DNA from: Jackrogersella multiformis
Lineage: Eukaryota > Ascomycota > Sordariomycetes > Xylariales > Hypoxylaceae
Assembly: GCA_902806575.1 (NCBI GenBank)
Contig: CADCXD010000001.1
Coordinates: forward strand, 434,001 to 498,000
Direction of reading: 5' to 3'
Length of the DNA: 64,000 bases
Below the pieces are notes generated by a model. That model saw nothing but the letters and a program-made list of their open reading frames with translations, was not told the DNA's origin and did no database searches. Positions 1-11,706 of the stretch are shown here, piece after piece. Position 1 is the stretch's first letter. The number at the start of each line of letters is the position of its first letter. Made by a program: the position numbers and the translations under genes.

Positions 1-738
1 TCCCTACAGTCTATTATTGACTTCATCATAAGCGACGTAGGCTACATCAGCCTGCTCGTAGTCAATTCGGTTACCGTAGGACCGGTCAGATCCTTCAACC
101 CGAACTTCACAATCAAGGAGCTTCGTAAGAACATCTTTGAGAAGATCTCGATGGAAGATTTCACTGAAACTCTTCATTTTAACGTCACTGCGACGTGTTT
201 TACGATGCTAGCCTTTCTCGAGCTGCTTAATGCCGGAGATAAGAATGCTTTAAAGGGAGGCTCAATCAATGAAAGCGGCAACGTACCTTCAGTCCCGAGC
301 CAAGTCATCATCACAAGCAGCTTGTCTGGCTTTAGTCGAGATACAATATCGCTGCCTGCTTACTCTGGAAGCAAATCAGCCATTAGCCATCTTACCAAAT
401 ATGCAAGTACCAACCTTGTCAAGTACGAAATCAGGGTGAATGCATTAGCGCCTGGCTGTAAGAGGTATTTTTACTAAAAACATGACCCTGCTACGGAGGC
501 AGCAAGAACTGATTTGTCTAGTTTTCCCTTCGGAATAGCTTCTGATATGATCTTTGGAATAGACCTCGGTAAAGAGAATCTTAAAGACTTCAAATACATC
601 CCGTCTAGGCGCTTTGGGGGTAGCGAGGAGATGGGAGGCACCGTATTGTACCTTCCAAGCCGGGTGGGCTCCTACTGCAATGGACTTATTCTTGTCAATG
701 ACGACGGTAGGCTGTTAGTGACGAATTCGGATTATTAG
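1..738 (+). pseudogene. Short-chain dehydrogenase/reductase (SDR), 5'-truncated by the window and frameshifted
   Basis: The left edge falls inside the gene, so the start and NAD(P)-binding N-terminus are missing. Seen: the SDR active-site pattern YSGSKSA (Tyr-x-x-x-Lys) near 361-381, then RVNALAPG near 436-455, as in fungal 3-oxoacyl-reductase-like SDRs. Right after APG the frame breaks: skipping about 7 bases (TGTAAGA, near 456-462) restores the expected GIFTKNMT in another frame. A second change is needed near 510 to reach the C-terminal part, which has SRRFGGSEEMGG and YCNGLILVNDDG, and ends at TAG 736-738. Two independent breaks suggest a pseudogene, though assembly error or an unusual micro-intron is possible. 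Family assignment is firm; substrate is not inferable. Confidence 0.7.
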
Positions 739-1456
739 ATGCACCCGGGCAAATTTTTAGTCTTTGGTGGAAAGGGTTACTACTCGACCAAGTGGTGGGG
801 ATATATAGTATAACAGCACCAAAGTCTATCACATACGACCATAGGATCTAGAAAGTTCGGGATCCCGTTCGCTCTCCCAGAGACAAGCTAGATACCGCTG
901 GATTAGTAGTTGAGTCGGTGACGATCAGCGAATCCCCGGTGTTGTATGTTTTTTTTTTTTTTGTTTGCTAGTACAATTAGCTTAGGACGATCCACTTGCT
1001 AGCCCCTTACCCCTATCTTATGCCCACTTGGCGCATTATGGTAAGCGACGAGCTGACACTGTCTTTAGAAATACATATTCTCTAACTTGTCGCACAGAGA
1101 GAAGAAGCGATCATTGTTACTGATTATAATGTGGCCTATAAAGGGGTATGTATTATCAACGAGATAATATAGCCCACAGTGTAAGTGAGCAACGGCAACC
1201 TCACAACCGAAATTGCGAACATCACTTCAAGCAGACCACAGAGTACCTCAACCATGATTTCGATTATAAAAGTCCTAGGTAACTACTTCGTAGGTGGTAT
1301 CAAAGGAGAAACAGAAACCGACTGAAAAAAGAAAAAGGGATAATAAACAGTACAGCGACAAACCCCGGCTGCTTTTGGTTTTCAAGTATATACAACCCCA
1401 ATGCCCATATTTACCTCCTAGATATGTATATTCATGCCAATGCCCACGTCCAACCC
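739..1456. other. Intergenic, no gene seen
   Basis: Lies between the SDR remnant and the 3' end of the ABC transporter. It contains a T homopolymer near 950-961 and nothing else I can support. Small ORFs overlapping its right end are antisense shadows of the transporter. Confidence 0.5.
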
Positions 1457-4400
1457 CTACCACTGCCACCAGCGCCTCCTCTGCACCTCCTCATGCTCGA
1501 CCGCATCGCTCTCCTTAACCACCTTCATGAACACGGACTCCATCGTCGCCGCGGAGATGGAGTAGCTCTCGACGCCCAGCTCCTCCTTGCGCGCCTCCAG
1601 CGTCTCGATGAGGTAGCGCGTGAAGTTCTGCGTCACGCGGCCCGCGGCCTGGCCCTGGATCAGGGACATGCGCTTCGCCTGGTCCGGCACCGCGGTGTCG
1701 GTGGGCACGACGAAGCGGACCTGGCCGCCGAGGCTCTCGCCCTCGAAGCGCACGGCGCCGGGGCCGAAGGCGCCGCGCGCCCAGTCCTCGGCCGCGCGCA
1801 CCGCGTCGGCGCTCGGCAGCGGCGCGCCGCGCAGCACCAGGTGCACGTGGTACTCGTTGCTGTGGGTCTTGCGCAGGGCCTGGGCGGTGCCGACGGCGAG
1901 CACGCGGCCGGCGACGATGGCGGCGCGCGTGGCCAGCGCGTCCGCCTCCTCCATCGAGTGCGTGGTGATGAGCACGGAGCGGCCGGGCGCCACGGCCTCG
2001 AGCGTGCGCCAGAGCACGCGCTTGGACGCCGCGTCCATGGCCGAGCTGGGCTCGTCCAGGAGCAGCACCGGCGGGTCCCCGAGCAGCGCGATCGCCAGGC
2101 TGAGGTTCCGCTTGTTGCCGCCCGAGAGCTTCGACGCCGGCTTCGACGCGTGCGCCGTGATGCCCACCCGCGACATCACGTACGCCACCGCGCGCTTGAC
2201 GTCCCCGACGCCCTTGCACCGCGCATAGAAGGTTAGGTGCTCGCGCACGGTGAGCAGGTCGAGAGCGTCGAATTGTGGGCATACTGTTTTGTCGTGTTAG
2301 CACAGGGTGACTGCCTAATCGGGGCGTTGGGATTATAGATGAGAATTCGGGATGAAGGGGGAAAGAGAGTAGCGAAACTCGGATAAAAGAGATCCGGGAA
2401 AATTAAGGGGGAGGGAGAGACTTACCACCGAGGTGCCTCTGCGCCAGTCGCTTGTGATGCAACACGTCCACGCCCTCGAGGTAGATTCTGCCGGTGTCCG
2501 GGGTCAAGTCGCCGCGGATCATATTAATCATCGTAGTCTTGCCCGCGCCGTTCGGGCCCAGCAAAGCAAGGATCTCGCCCTCCCGGAGGCCGAGCGACAC
2601 GTCTTCGACCGCGGGCTTGTTGCCGAAGCTCTTGGACACGTGGAGCGCGCGCAGCAGGTCCGTCTCGGAAGCGGTCACGCGAGCCGTCTCGTCGTTGACG
2701 TCCGCCCGGCCCATCGTCAGGGTCTTCTCAATGTCGCCGGCGCGGGAGGGGGGAGGAAGCGCCTTGGGCTTCTTGACCCAGGCGAAGCTGCCGCCCTCGA
2801 TCCACAGCAGCAGCGAGAAGAGGCCGGCGATCTGGAGGATGAGCAGCATGATGGGCCCGCCGAACGCGTAGATCGAGCCCGCGTCCGTGACCATGGTTTG
2901 ACCTCGGCAGCGCACGATGTACATGTTTAGGCTGATCGCCATGCCTCGCATCAGGTTCTGGATGGGGAAGATGAGGCCGAGTCCGAAGGCAGTTCCGTCG
3001 TTGGTTTTCTGGTTGGCGCCGTCGGTTCTTTGGACAATCTTTGCTAGGGTTAGTGCGAGCACAACATGAAGTTTGTTGTGGCTAAAGGCGTATGTCTTAC
3101 CAATAAGGTTACGATCGAGAGAGCGTACATAATGCCCTGGAATAAGACGTTGTAGGCGTAGGCTGCGGGTTGCGACCTAGCCAAGAGAGCGATCAGATAT
3201 GCAAAGAGGATAGCTGCGAGTCCGTAAAGCACCTGGATGAACCAGACGTAACCTATTCCGAACCAAGGAGCCGCAGGAGCTATCAGGGCGGTACAACCGG
3301 CGCTGATTACCAAGACGAACATGAAATCGAACATCCAGTACGAGAATAGCAAGGGGAATGGTCGCACACCGTTGGAATACTGGAGAGCTCGTACTTGGGA
3401 TCGTCGCTCGTAAGTCGGGTATAGGGAGAAGAAAGCCGGGTAAAGGGCCTGCAGCAGACAGAAGACAGTGACGTAAAACACACTATCGCCACCTTCGGCC
3501 TGGTGGTAAGATCTGAGGTTTGATGTGTATCCTGCAATGGGAACACCGCTGCGGACCTGGTTGACAAGATTCAGGAGGCTAGTAGCGCCTGACTGTCCTG
3601 TCATCGCATCATGGGCGATGAGCGGTGCCGAGTCGTTACCGAGCCATATTCCACCGCCACTTGAAATATTGTAAGCATAGTAGTGAATGAACTTCACGAG
3701 ATTCACCTCTGTATCTATAACAAAAGGTCCGTCGCCGTAGCTGTAGTGGGATGGGTTCGTGGCATCTATGACTTTCGCGATGGTACTGTTGATAGACGGA
3801 GGAGCGAGCGCTAGAACACCCTCGTTACTCACCCTCATCCGACTGTCGGAAGAGCCGAACGAGATTAGGCTATTGCAGTCGGGGGTCTGATAACCTTTCA
3901 AGAAATCTCCGATGAAATGGGTCGCGACGAGAGGAATAGCAAGGCAAAACAGGTAGGCCCACCAGGTCGAGCGTAGAATTTGGACCCGCTTGATGAAGAG
4001 GGCGGTAATTTGTTGTGTGTATAATTGCCATAGAGGTGGTTCAGCATGTGGCCCTTTCACACGGCTTCGTTCCGAGTCGGTAGGTAGAATTTCAAGCGTC
4101 TCGCCGATGAGAGTGTGCGGTTCCTCGGAGACCGTGAGGAATACGTCTTCCATGGTTGGGCCGGTGATATATAGTTCGGAATCGCTCGAGTTCTTAAGCG
4201 AGGCCAAGACTTTGGCGGCGGACTTCGAATCTGGTGTTCTGCATATAAATCTGTCGTTCTGTTCTTTCACCGGATATTCTATTTCCGAGATATCTTCTGT
4301 CTTTGGGATATGGACACGGTAGCCTCCTCCATACTGGTTCTTCAGCTCTGCCGGCGTTCCTTGACACTTTAGCTTTCCTAGAGTGATGATGACGATATGG

Positions 4401-6537
4401 TCTGACAGGACTTCACATTCGTCGAGGAAGTGAGTCGTCAGGACCATTGTTCTCCGGGATCTCTCGCTGATAATTACGTTCCAGATGGCGCGGCGGGATA
4501 TGGGGTCAAGACCGGAAGTAACTTCATCCATCAGACAGATGGAAGAGTCACCGATAAGCATACAGGCTAGCTGTAATTTTCGTTTCATGCCACCGCTCAG
4601 GTTCTTTGCAAAGCTATGTTTCTTAGCCACAAGGTCGCATTTTTCAATAAGCTGGTCGATAACAGCCGGATCTTCGTCTTTTCCTTTGAGTGTGTTCCAG
4701 AGCTGCAGATGTTCGTACACAGTTAGGTCATCCCACAACACGTTGCGCTGCGGACAGATGCCTGAAGAAGTCAGCAATCGCTTTCACCGCGCAGTTCACA
4801 GTCCCACATACCTATTTGTGACGGCAAGGCATTGAAGTTTATGGAACCCCCAGTTGGCCTTTCGAATCCAGATAGCATGTCGAGAGTTGTAGTCTTCCCA
4901 GAACCATTGGGACCCAGCAGGCAGAGGATCTGATGTTTCTGGCTGACAAGGCTTAAGCCATCGACTGCCTTCTGTTTCGGGTTACGGGCGCAGCATAAAA
5001 GCTTCTTCATCCAGTGCGGCTTATACTGTTTCTCTAAGTCCGTAGTCTCGATGGCGATATGGGAGTCGTTTGCCTCTTGCGTGTTGCTGAACGATCGGCG
5101 GCGACGGTTGTTGCCATGTCTCGTATTCTCAATGACGATAGTTAATCCCGTGTATATAACTATCTGGGCAGCTAGAGCAATCCAGAGCCAAAAGGGGCCG
5201 ACGATATTGGTCCAGTTAGTCCCCTTTCCGTTGCCAGTATCCAAAAGGTCTTTCGGTATCGGCTGTAGGAAATTGATCCGGATTCCAGCGACCTCAGCTT
5301 TAGCTATGAAATCGAAGAAGTAAATGAAGCACATGCTAGGGAAGAAGAGGGACAAAGAAATAACCTGGCCGAGGGGAGGAGGGTTTGCTGCAGAGTTTTC
5401 CGAGAAGGCAGCTAAGATCGCAAGTAGCCAAGGCATCAGCGAGTTGTAAAGACTCGCGACGTTCGCATGTTTGAAGTATGCGGTGTTGTACGCTGTAGTA
5501 CTTATCGTTGCCCAGCCTGTGATGATTTGCCAGAATATCGTGACGGCTACGCTCTGGCCGGGGAAAAGGAGATACCAGTATACTATTCGAGATTAGAGAC
5601 AAAATCAGACCGAAATGATACCGGGCGAGGGCAACTTACAAACTCCCATAATGATCCATAGTGGCAGGTACAAAATATCAAAGTAAAGGATATAGCTCAG
5701 AACCCTTGGCCCAGCAACGCCGCCGCCCATTGCGTCGATCAGTGCCGACATGCCAGATTCCCGCTCTGCAGCCATCATACTCGTAAGGTGCTGGCAAACC
5801 GGGATGAACGTTACGTAGTAGATAAAGGACAGGAGGTATAACGATAGGGCAATGAAAGTTTTGTTCGTATAGTCATCCTTCTGCTCCTGTGTCACGTACG
5901 TGTATGACATGAAGTTTGGGTTGACCGTCAAGTTCAGCATGGCGTTCTCAATGGCAGACTGAAGAGGTAAATAGACTCCATCAGTGGAACCTTTTGTGTC
6001 AAACACATTGAAAGCCATGGAATCAAGGCTGGGGTCTGTTCTGATGGTGTAGTTCCAAGTCGCGTTGTCGTGTCCACTGAGGGGAGAGTCGTTGAAGATC
6101 ACCACGGCATGGCAAGGCGAGTTCCCATGATAGTCAACCGGGCAAGTCATGTCGATATCGCTTAGGTCGCTGAGGTGAATTAGTCTATTCGAATCGAGGG
6201 GACCGGTGATCTTGTCAAGGACGGGTTGGAAGTCGGAACCAAGGCCGGGCTCCTGAACCAAGACGAGCGGCTTCGAGCTCGCCGCCATGCTGTCGGCAAG
6301 ACTTGGTATCGGATGAGGGTCGCCGACTCCATATTTGTTGTCGTCTTTGGCGAAATTCCGGATTTCAAGTAAAAGCACCTGTAGAATCAACGGAAAGACG
6401 AGAGATCGAAGCAGAGTCGAGAACCATTTTCGATGGATGGTGATGATGATGTTCTTCCTCGTCAAGGCCCAGGTCTGGCGCCAGAAGGACGGAATCTCCA
6501 TAGCATTGAGGGAGCGCATGGCGACTTGAGATGGCAA
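1457..6537 (-). CDS. Full-size ABC transporter, subfamily A (ABCA-type)
   Basis: Exons (complement): 5640-6537, 4812-5582, 3101-4761, 2426-3038, 1457-2283; total 4770 bp in frame, 1589 aa. All four introns are GT-AG (57, 50, 62 and 142 bp). The layout is TMD1-NBD1-TMD2-NBD2, as in ABCA. An N-terminal membrane segment (about residues 42-60) is followed by a large extracytosolic loop and a membrane bundle. NBD1 has Walker A LLGPNGSGKTT (about 515-525), signature LSGGM (about 610) and Walker B ICLMDE followed by VTSGLD instead of the usual PTSGLD. TMD2 has its own large loop. NBD2 has LLGPNGAGKTT (about 1265), GVCPQFDALD across the exon 4/5 junction, LSGGN and LLLDEPSSAMD. ABCA proteins usually move lipids or amphipathic molecules; the substrate here is unknown. 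The last exon is much richer in G+C than exons 1-3. The first Met of the open frame (6537) was chosen; a second Met lies six codons on. Confidence 0.93.
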
Positions 6538-8589
6538 TTATGCCATACGTGAGAGACTACTTTGCTTGTAAACCACAGCACGAGTCACTTAGTCGTCGAG
6601 AATGATATTCAGTACCCGAGAAGAATAAGTTAATGGATCATCTACGATGCGACTGGGATCGTAATATAAGATCGGCCTTGCCGTTAGCTATGTAGGGCAA
6701 TTGGTCCTACGATGTCCACCATCAGACTACGGTACACGGTATCTCTGCGGGAACAATAGGTACCCATGTTGATGATTCCATCTTGCAGCTATACAGACTA
6801 CCTAGTTCATCAAACGAGCTTTGTCCAATCCCCCGTGTACAATAATATAATTCTTTTACGCCTTCGAGAAGCCCGCCATTCCTATTGCGCGGCGCAGGCC
6901 TGGAGTCTTATAGGGGATCTATGCCTAATCTAGTAATCTTTCCTATTTAGGCTACGTACATGGATTTGATGAAACTACGTAGATGGACGGAATCGGTAAT
7001 TGTTCGATTTGGTGTGAGTGGCAACCCAGGGTATAGGCCAGTATGGGGTCGGGTGGCTTTGCAGCCAGCAGATATTTTTATAGAACGGCATCACATGGAA
7101 CCTGGGGATTTGGCTTTTCTAACATACTAAAGACTAGGATACGTGCACATAAGCTCAACGCTACCCCTGTTGCCGTCTTGGAGAAAAGAAGCTTGACCAA
7201 TGGCTGAAGACAGCTGACGGCCGATGATCGATCCTCATTACCCTCATCAGACTCGGACGAGTTGGTCGAAACGAGTAGTATATTTTGACGATCCCCCGTG
7301 AGGTGGTTTAAAGCCTGCAGAATCCTAATGGCCAAGAGAAAAGCACTTTATATTCTCATTTCGCAGCAAAGGAAGGCGGGAAAGATTTAAAGAGGTATCC
7401 GGTTCTTTCTCCAGTCGTACTCAGCCTCAATCCGTGCTGGATTATACTCCTAACCTCGCTTGTTTAGAAGTTGTGATTCTGTCCTAATGTGAGTATGAAC
7501 CTTGAAGACATGGGAGGAATTTGTTCTTCTACATATAGCAGGCAAGTAAAAGTAATCAAAGTGGTAGGGGTGCAAATTTCAAGGACAAAAGTAGGTAATA
7601 AGCACTATTCTATGATCAGCCACCTTTACTTCATAGGCTAACCTACCTAGTATTCTAATGGAACAAGCATTAGTTCTTATTAGTTACCCTTAATTTTTAT
7701 GACAATTTCCGTAATGTCATTAGTTTGGCATGAACTAGTGTAGGTTAGGTTATAGAACTTCGGTATATAGTTGATAGCTTCATATATTTTAAATATAAAA
7801 ATTCATATTTATACTTCGCTTCCATGATGAATAGCTGGCATCATCGATCTCAAACCGACCTCATTCAACATACTTGAACATGATCTCTCATCAACAGCTG
7901 GTGTTGACCGCCTCCGACTAAACACGGAGACGATTTCATAGAGGTGGGGGTTTGTAGACACTGCTCCTGTCAAAACGCCTACCAATAGTGTCTCGTGCTT
8001 ACGGTACTCTGGCATCCATGCTGAAAATAATTTATGTACAGTCAAACGCATGGTTCGTAAAGCGGATTTTATCTCAGCTATTCCCTGTGTTGATGTGCTG
8101 ACGTGTGTACCTGAGACCGAAGTTAGCAATTGGCCAATGGATGATCAAAAAGCACCTCGTAAATAAATAGTCGCAGGAAATTATTCAGGTAAATCCAATT
8201 GTTCACATCAAAGTCGAATGACTCAAATACAATCTAGCATAATTGGTGTTGTCATCATGAAAAAAACGTTGTATGGGTTTGTAAGAAATCACGAACTTAC
8301 TGATTCACTGGTATTCAAGTTCAGCAACTAGAAAACAGATCTAATTGTAGGACAGTTCGACTTGGAGACACGGCTTTGGCTCCCAAATTAAGGATGTTAC
8401 TGTCCATATTACACGAACACATGTTTGGTATTGGGGACGCCCTTATACTGTTAATATGTGTTAGTATTCGCCGAGACGCGAATTAGGAAGTAGGCCACTC
8501 ACTATTTGTATAACTTATTGGTTGATATATAAGTGAGACGACTTTATACACATATTATTACCTATTTAAGTCCCAATGCTGTTGGAGAC
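6538..8589. other. Intergenic region with two weak minus-strand ORFs
   Basis: Upstream of the ABC transporter and downstream of the SVP26-like gene. A 85-codon minus ORF at 7078-7335 has no recognisable motif and I do not call it a gene. The exon-like ORF at 7809-8120 is listed separately. The rest is AT-rich with no supported feature. Confidence 0.4.
7809..8120 (-). pseudogene. Exon-like unrecognised ORF (possible terminal exon or remnant)
   Basis: On the minus strand an acceptor-like ...GGTCTCAG at about 8121-8128 precedes an open frame of about 103 codons ending at TAA 7809-7811. The protein is plausible in composition (AWMPEYRKHETLLVGV and RRRSTPAVDER are typical stretches), but I recognise no family. 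I could not find an upstream exon with a start codon; candidate frames in 8130-8420 contain stops. It may be the last exon of a decayed gene or chance. Confidence 0.25.
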
Positions 8590-9424
8590 TCAGAAACGGT
8601 CCTCTGGTTTCTTCCACCCTACCAACCGAGTGACTTCTCCGATGGCTGAGAGTGTGTTGTCGACTATGACTTTCACCATACCCTGGCGTTTATTCTTTCC
8701 GTCGTCACGGGAGGAGGACTGCTCGGTGCCAATTGTCGGTAATACATTGTCGCTAGCTGACAAGCTGACAAACAAGGCGAAAGGGATAAGCCATACGCAT
8801 AAGCCGAAATACGAGGCGATTTCAGTAAAGCTTGGGATATCTGGCTGGTCGTACATAGAGGACATGCGCGAGTAAGACCGTGCCTGAGCATCGGAGAAAT
8901 GTTGAAACCAGAAGTAATGGTTGATAAGGACCAAGACTATAACAGTATTGTTAGCAGCCGGCAACTTTGGCTTTGACTTTGACCTCGGCCGGATCGGTGT
9001 TGTGGGTAACATACCACATGATGCGATAAACAAAGGATCTGATAATTTTACGAATGGAAAACGTCGCATATTACCCAGGTATATCACGTGGGATGCAACG
9101 CCCATTATAGTCAATCCGAGAGGGAAGCCATCGACAAGGCAGAGTATGAGTTGAAGAGCGATGACGCAGTAGATAAGTTTGTTAAGGAGTCGTTTCGCAA
9201 TGACGGTATGTTCCTCGACGAGTTCAGAGAGATAGTATAGGCCGGAGGCTATGGAGAAGTCGTATATTAACAACTCGAGTTCCTTGATGTTTAGGATATT
9301 TAGGATAGGATATTTGGGATATTTAGAGGTAAATCTCTTAATAGCGTGGCTTACCTATGGCCAATGTCAAGAAGCAGAAGCCCACAATGGAGCCGAGATA
9401 GCCGACAAGAGGTAAAACCCACAT
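8590..9424 (-). CDS. SVP26: SVP26/ERV26-like (TEX261 family) ER-Golgi membrane adaptor
   Basis: Exons (complement): 9355-9424, 9015-9248, 8590-8936; 651 bp, 216 aa. Introns are 106 and 78 bp. The 78 bp intron has a length divisible by three and no stop, so an unspliced reading falsely inserts 26 residues between FIASC and VLVLINHY. Splicing restores the family text: LTLAI-ASGLYYLSELVEEHT, then RRFPFVKLSDPLFIASC-VLVLINHY. Several hydrophobic segments (first at residues 1-23, others around 45-95, 110-125 and 150-170) fit a four-span membrane protein. In yeast, Svp26/Erv26 loads mannosyltransferases and pro-alkaline phosphatase into COPII vesicles. The start ATG at 9424 gives the conserved MWVLPLVGYLG beginning. 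Confidence 0.92.
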
Positions 9425-10098
9425 GTTTGCAGACGAAGACTACTATGATGGTGGTGATGATGATCTCATCGTCTATTGCGTATGTGTAGGAAAAGATGGT
9501 TGTAGCTGTTTAAAGGTAATCTTTAAAGGTAATCTTTAACGGTAATCTGTCTCTAGGTAATCCGTACCTAGGTACCTAGCTAAGGTTGGAGGTAACATGA
9601 CGGGACCCTGCGAAATGACATTGCGAAATATCATTTGAACCTTCCAGGCTCCGACCAACCGACGCGATCTACGAAACCTTGAAAGCGTGGCCTTCCAGCT
9701 TCCATCTTTGATAACGGAAACGGTTATTTAATTTCCCTAATTCTCCTATTGGGTGATGTGTATACACTAGTGAGTGCCCAGGTGGGCTTTGAATAATGGA
9801 TCTACCTTAGCTAAGCTTTTCAATTTTCAAGTACCGAAGATTTCCCGCTACTCTACCTGTCTACCTACCTACATGATAACGATAAGGATTATATGCTCCA
9901 CAGAAAAGTTGAGAGTTCCCAATTGTCGCATCGCATCACAAGCAATTGATAAACTAAGAATATTATTACTTTTATAACAGCACACCACTCAACAACCGTA
10001 AATCACTTGTATAAGTCGTAAGAGCTAGGAATTCTACAATCAACGATTCTTTGCGACTAAACCAACTAGATCAATATCATAAATACAACCATCGCAAC
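9425..10098. other. Divergent intergenic region between the SVP26-like gene and BUD23
   Basis: Head-to-head promoter space. It contains copies of the TACCTAGGTA-type palindrome common in this window (about 9553-9585) and a short repeat of GGTAATCTTTAA near 9514-9545. No gene is supported here; the 67-codon ORF at 9774-9977 looks like chance. Confidence 0.45.
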
Positions 10099-11015
10099 AT
10101 GTCGCGGCCAGAGGACACACTGTAAGTAAATAACCCCTCCAACCCCCCACCAAAGCACCAAAAGTGAGAATATCCTCTCTAACCCGATTATCAAGGTCCG
10201 CCGACATTCACTACAATGATTCCGAAGCACGCAAATACACAACCTCATCCCGCATACAAAACATTCAGGCTTCCATGACACATCGCGCCCTCGAGCTCCT
10301 CAACCTCTCATCGCCCTCTTTCATCCTCGATGTCGGCTGTGGAAGCGGTCTGTCAGGCGAGATTCTTTCCTCTATACCACCCGACGAGGGTGGTCCACAC
10401 GCGTGGGTGGGAATGGATATATCTGCTTCGATGCTAGACATTGCGTTACAACGAGACGTGGAAGGTGATCTACTACTAGCTGATATTGGACAAGGGGTAC
10501 CATTTCGAGCGGGGACATTCGACGCCGCCATCAGCATCAGTGCGATACAATGGCTATGCAACGCAGAGAGTAGCGATGTCTCGCCCCAAGGGCGCCTGTC
10601 GAGATTTTTCAATGGCTTATACGCCAGCTTGAAGAGAGGCGGACGGGCCGTATGCCAATTCTACCCCAAGAACGACGAGCAGAAGAAGATGATCACGAGC
10701 GCCGCGGTCAAAGCCGGCTTCGGCGCGGGCCTGCTTGAAGACGACCCGGAGACCAAGAACGTCAAAGTCTATCTAGTTCTTACGGTTGGTGGCGGAAACC
10801 TTGATGGCAATGGAGGCGACATCACGGGAGTGATAAAGGGCATGGACGGTGTGAATGTGCTGGACTCGAGGCACAACAGCCGGAGCGGAAAGGGCGAGAT
10901 GAAGAAGGGGAGCAAGGCATGGATCGTCAAGAAGAAAGAGCAAATGGAACGAAAAGGAAAGGTTGTCAAGGCTACATCCAAGTACACGGGGCGCAAGAGA
11001 CGGGTTGCATTCTAG
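10099..11015 (+). CDS. BUD23: BUD23-type 18S rRNA (guanine-N7) methyltransferase
   Basis: Exons 10099-10121 and 10196-11015 (843 bp, 280 aa) with a 74 bp intron; the first exon encodes only MSRPEDTL. The family-typical N-terminus (YNDSEARKYTTSSRIQNIQ) follows directly after the splice. The SAM-binding motif ILDVGCGSG is at about residues 51-59, followed by VGMDISASML and FDAAISISAIQWLCN. The C-terminus is strongly basic (KAWIVKKKEQMERKGK, YTGRKRR), as in the WBSCR22/Bud23 tail that enters pre-ribosomes. In yeast Bud23 with Trm112 methylates G1575 of 18S rRNA and supports 40S maturation. Length is normal. Confidence 0.95.
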
Positions 11016-11235
11016 ACTTGGAGCGATACCCCTTTACATTGCGCGGCGTTATTGGAGTTCAAGGCTTTGTTTGGGCTTGTAAAGTTGGAGAAGTTTATAG
11101 GTACCGGTATTCAACCTTCTAACATCTATCCCGCCCCCTATTGATTATTCTCAATTTCTTGCCGATAGCAAATTCCGTATCGGCTACTTCTCCATTCATA
11201 ACGTCCCATCTTATATTGATTGTGGAGATCATTCT

Positions 11236-11706
11236 TTATATATCCCTCAATCTACCCATGTATGCTTCTATCTCAGAGATGCGAGCTTCTAGCACCTCAC
11301 GCCTCCACGTAATGTGTTGCTTAGCTTCCTTGAGTCCATTTTCGGCACCCGATAGTTTCTCCTCCTGGCAAATATTCTCGTATCGGTGAAGCAGCCAGGA
11401 ATGTTCATGACGTAGGGATTTTAATTGGGACTTCGATTCCATTGCTTGAAGTGTACAGTCGAGAAACCCGGTATAGAAGTCTTTTTGCCAAGCCTCGTGG
11501 CTCATTAGGACTTTTCTCTGTTGTATCGTCTGGAGGGTTAACCACGATTTAACTGCAAATGGTCTTTCTCGGAGTATTTTGAGAGAGCGTGCTGGTGGTC
11601 GCCATTTGGTAACGATGGAGAGCCGTCCCCATCTGTTTATCCAGTTGATAATATTCCGGAAAGTCAAAGCTGACATAACCGACTTGGCGCGAGGAAGTCG
11701 ATTCAT
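11236..11706 (-). CDS. Unrecognised coiled-coil-like protein, 156 aa
   Basis: A single open frame on the minus strand, convergent with BUD23 and 220 bp downstream of it. The first 50 residues are basic with Trp/Arg (IINWINRWGRL, RPPARSLK). The last 90 are heptad-like, rich in Glu, Lys and Leu, and probably helical (SWLLHRYENICQEEKL, EVLEARISEIEAY). I see no known domain, signal peptide or membrane segment. It could be a lineage-specific gene, a fragment of a mobile-element or NLR-type protein, or chance; composition favours a real or formerly real coding sequence. Confidence 0.4.
   Translation of the reverse strand: MNRLPRAKSVMSALTFRNIINWINRWGRLSIVTKWRPPARSLKILRERPFAVKSWLTLQTIQQRKVLMSHEAWQKDFYTGFLDCTLQAMESKSQLKSLRHEHSWLLHRYENICQEEKLSGAENGLKEAKQHITWRREVLEARISEIEAYMGRLRDI

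Noticed and set aside
1424..2303. Long ORFs on both strands overlapping the last ABC transporter exon
   Set aside because: GC-rich shadow frames (Arg/Ala/Gly-rich) of the real NBD2 exon.
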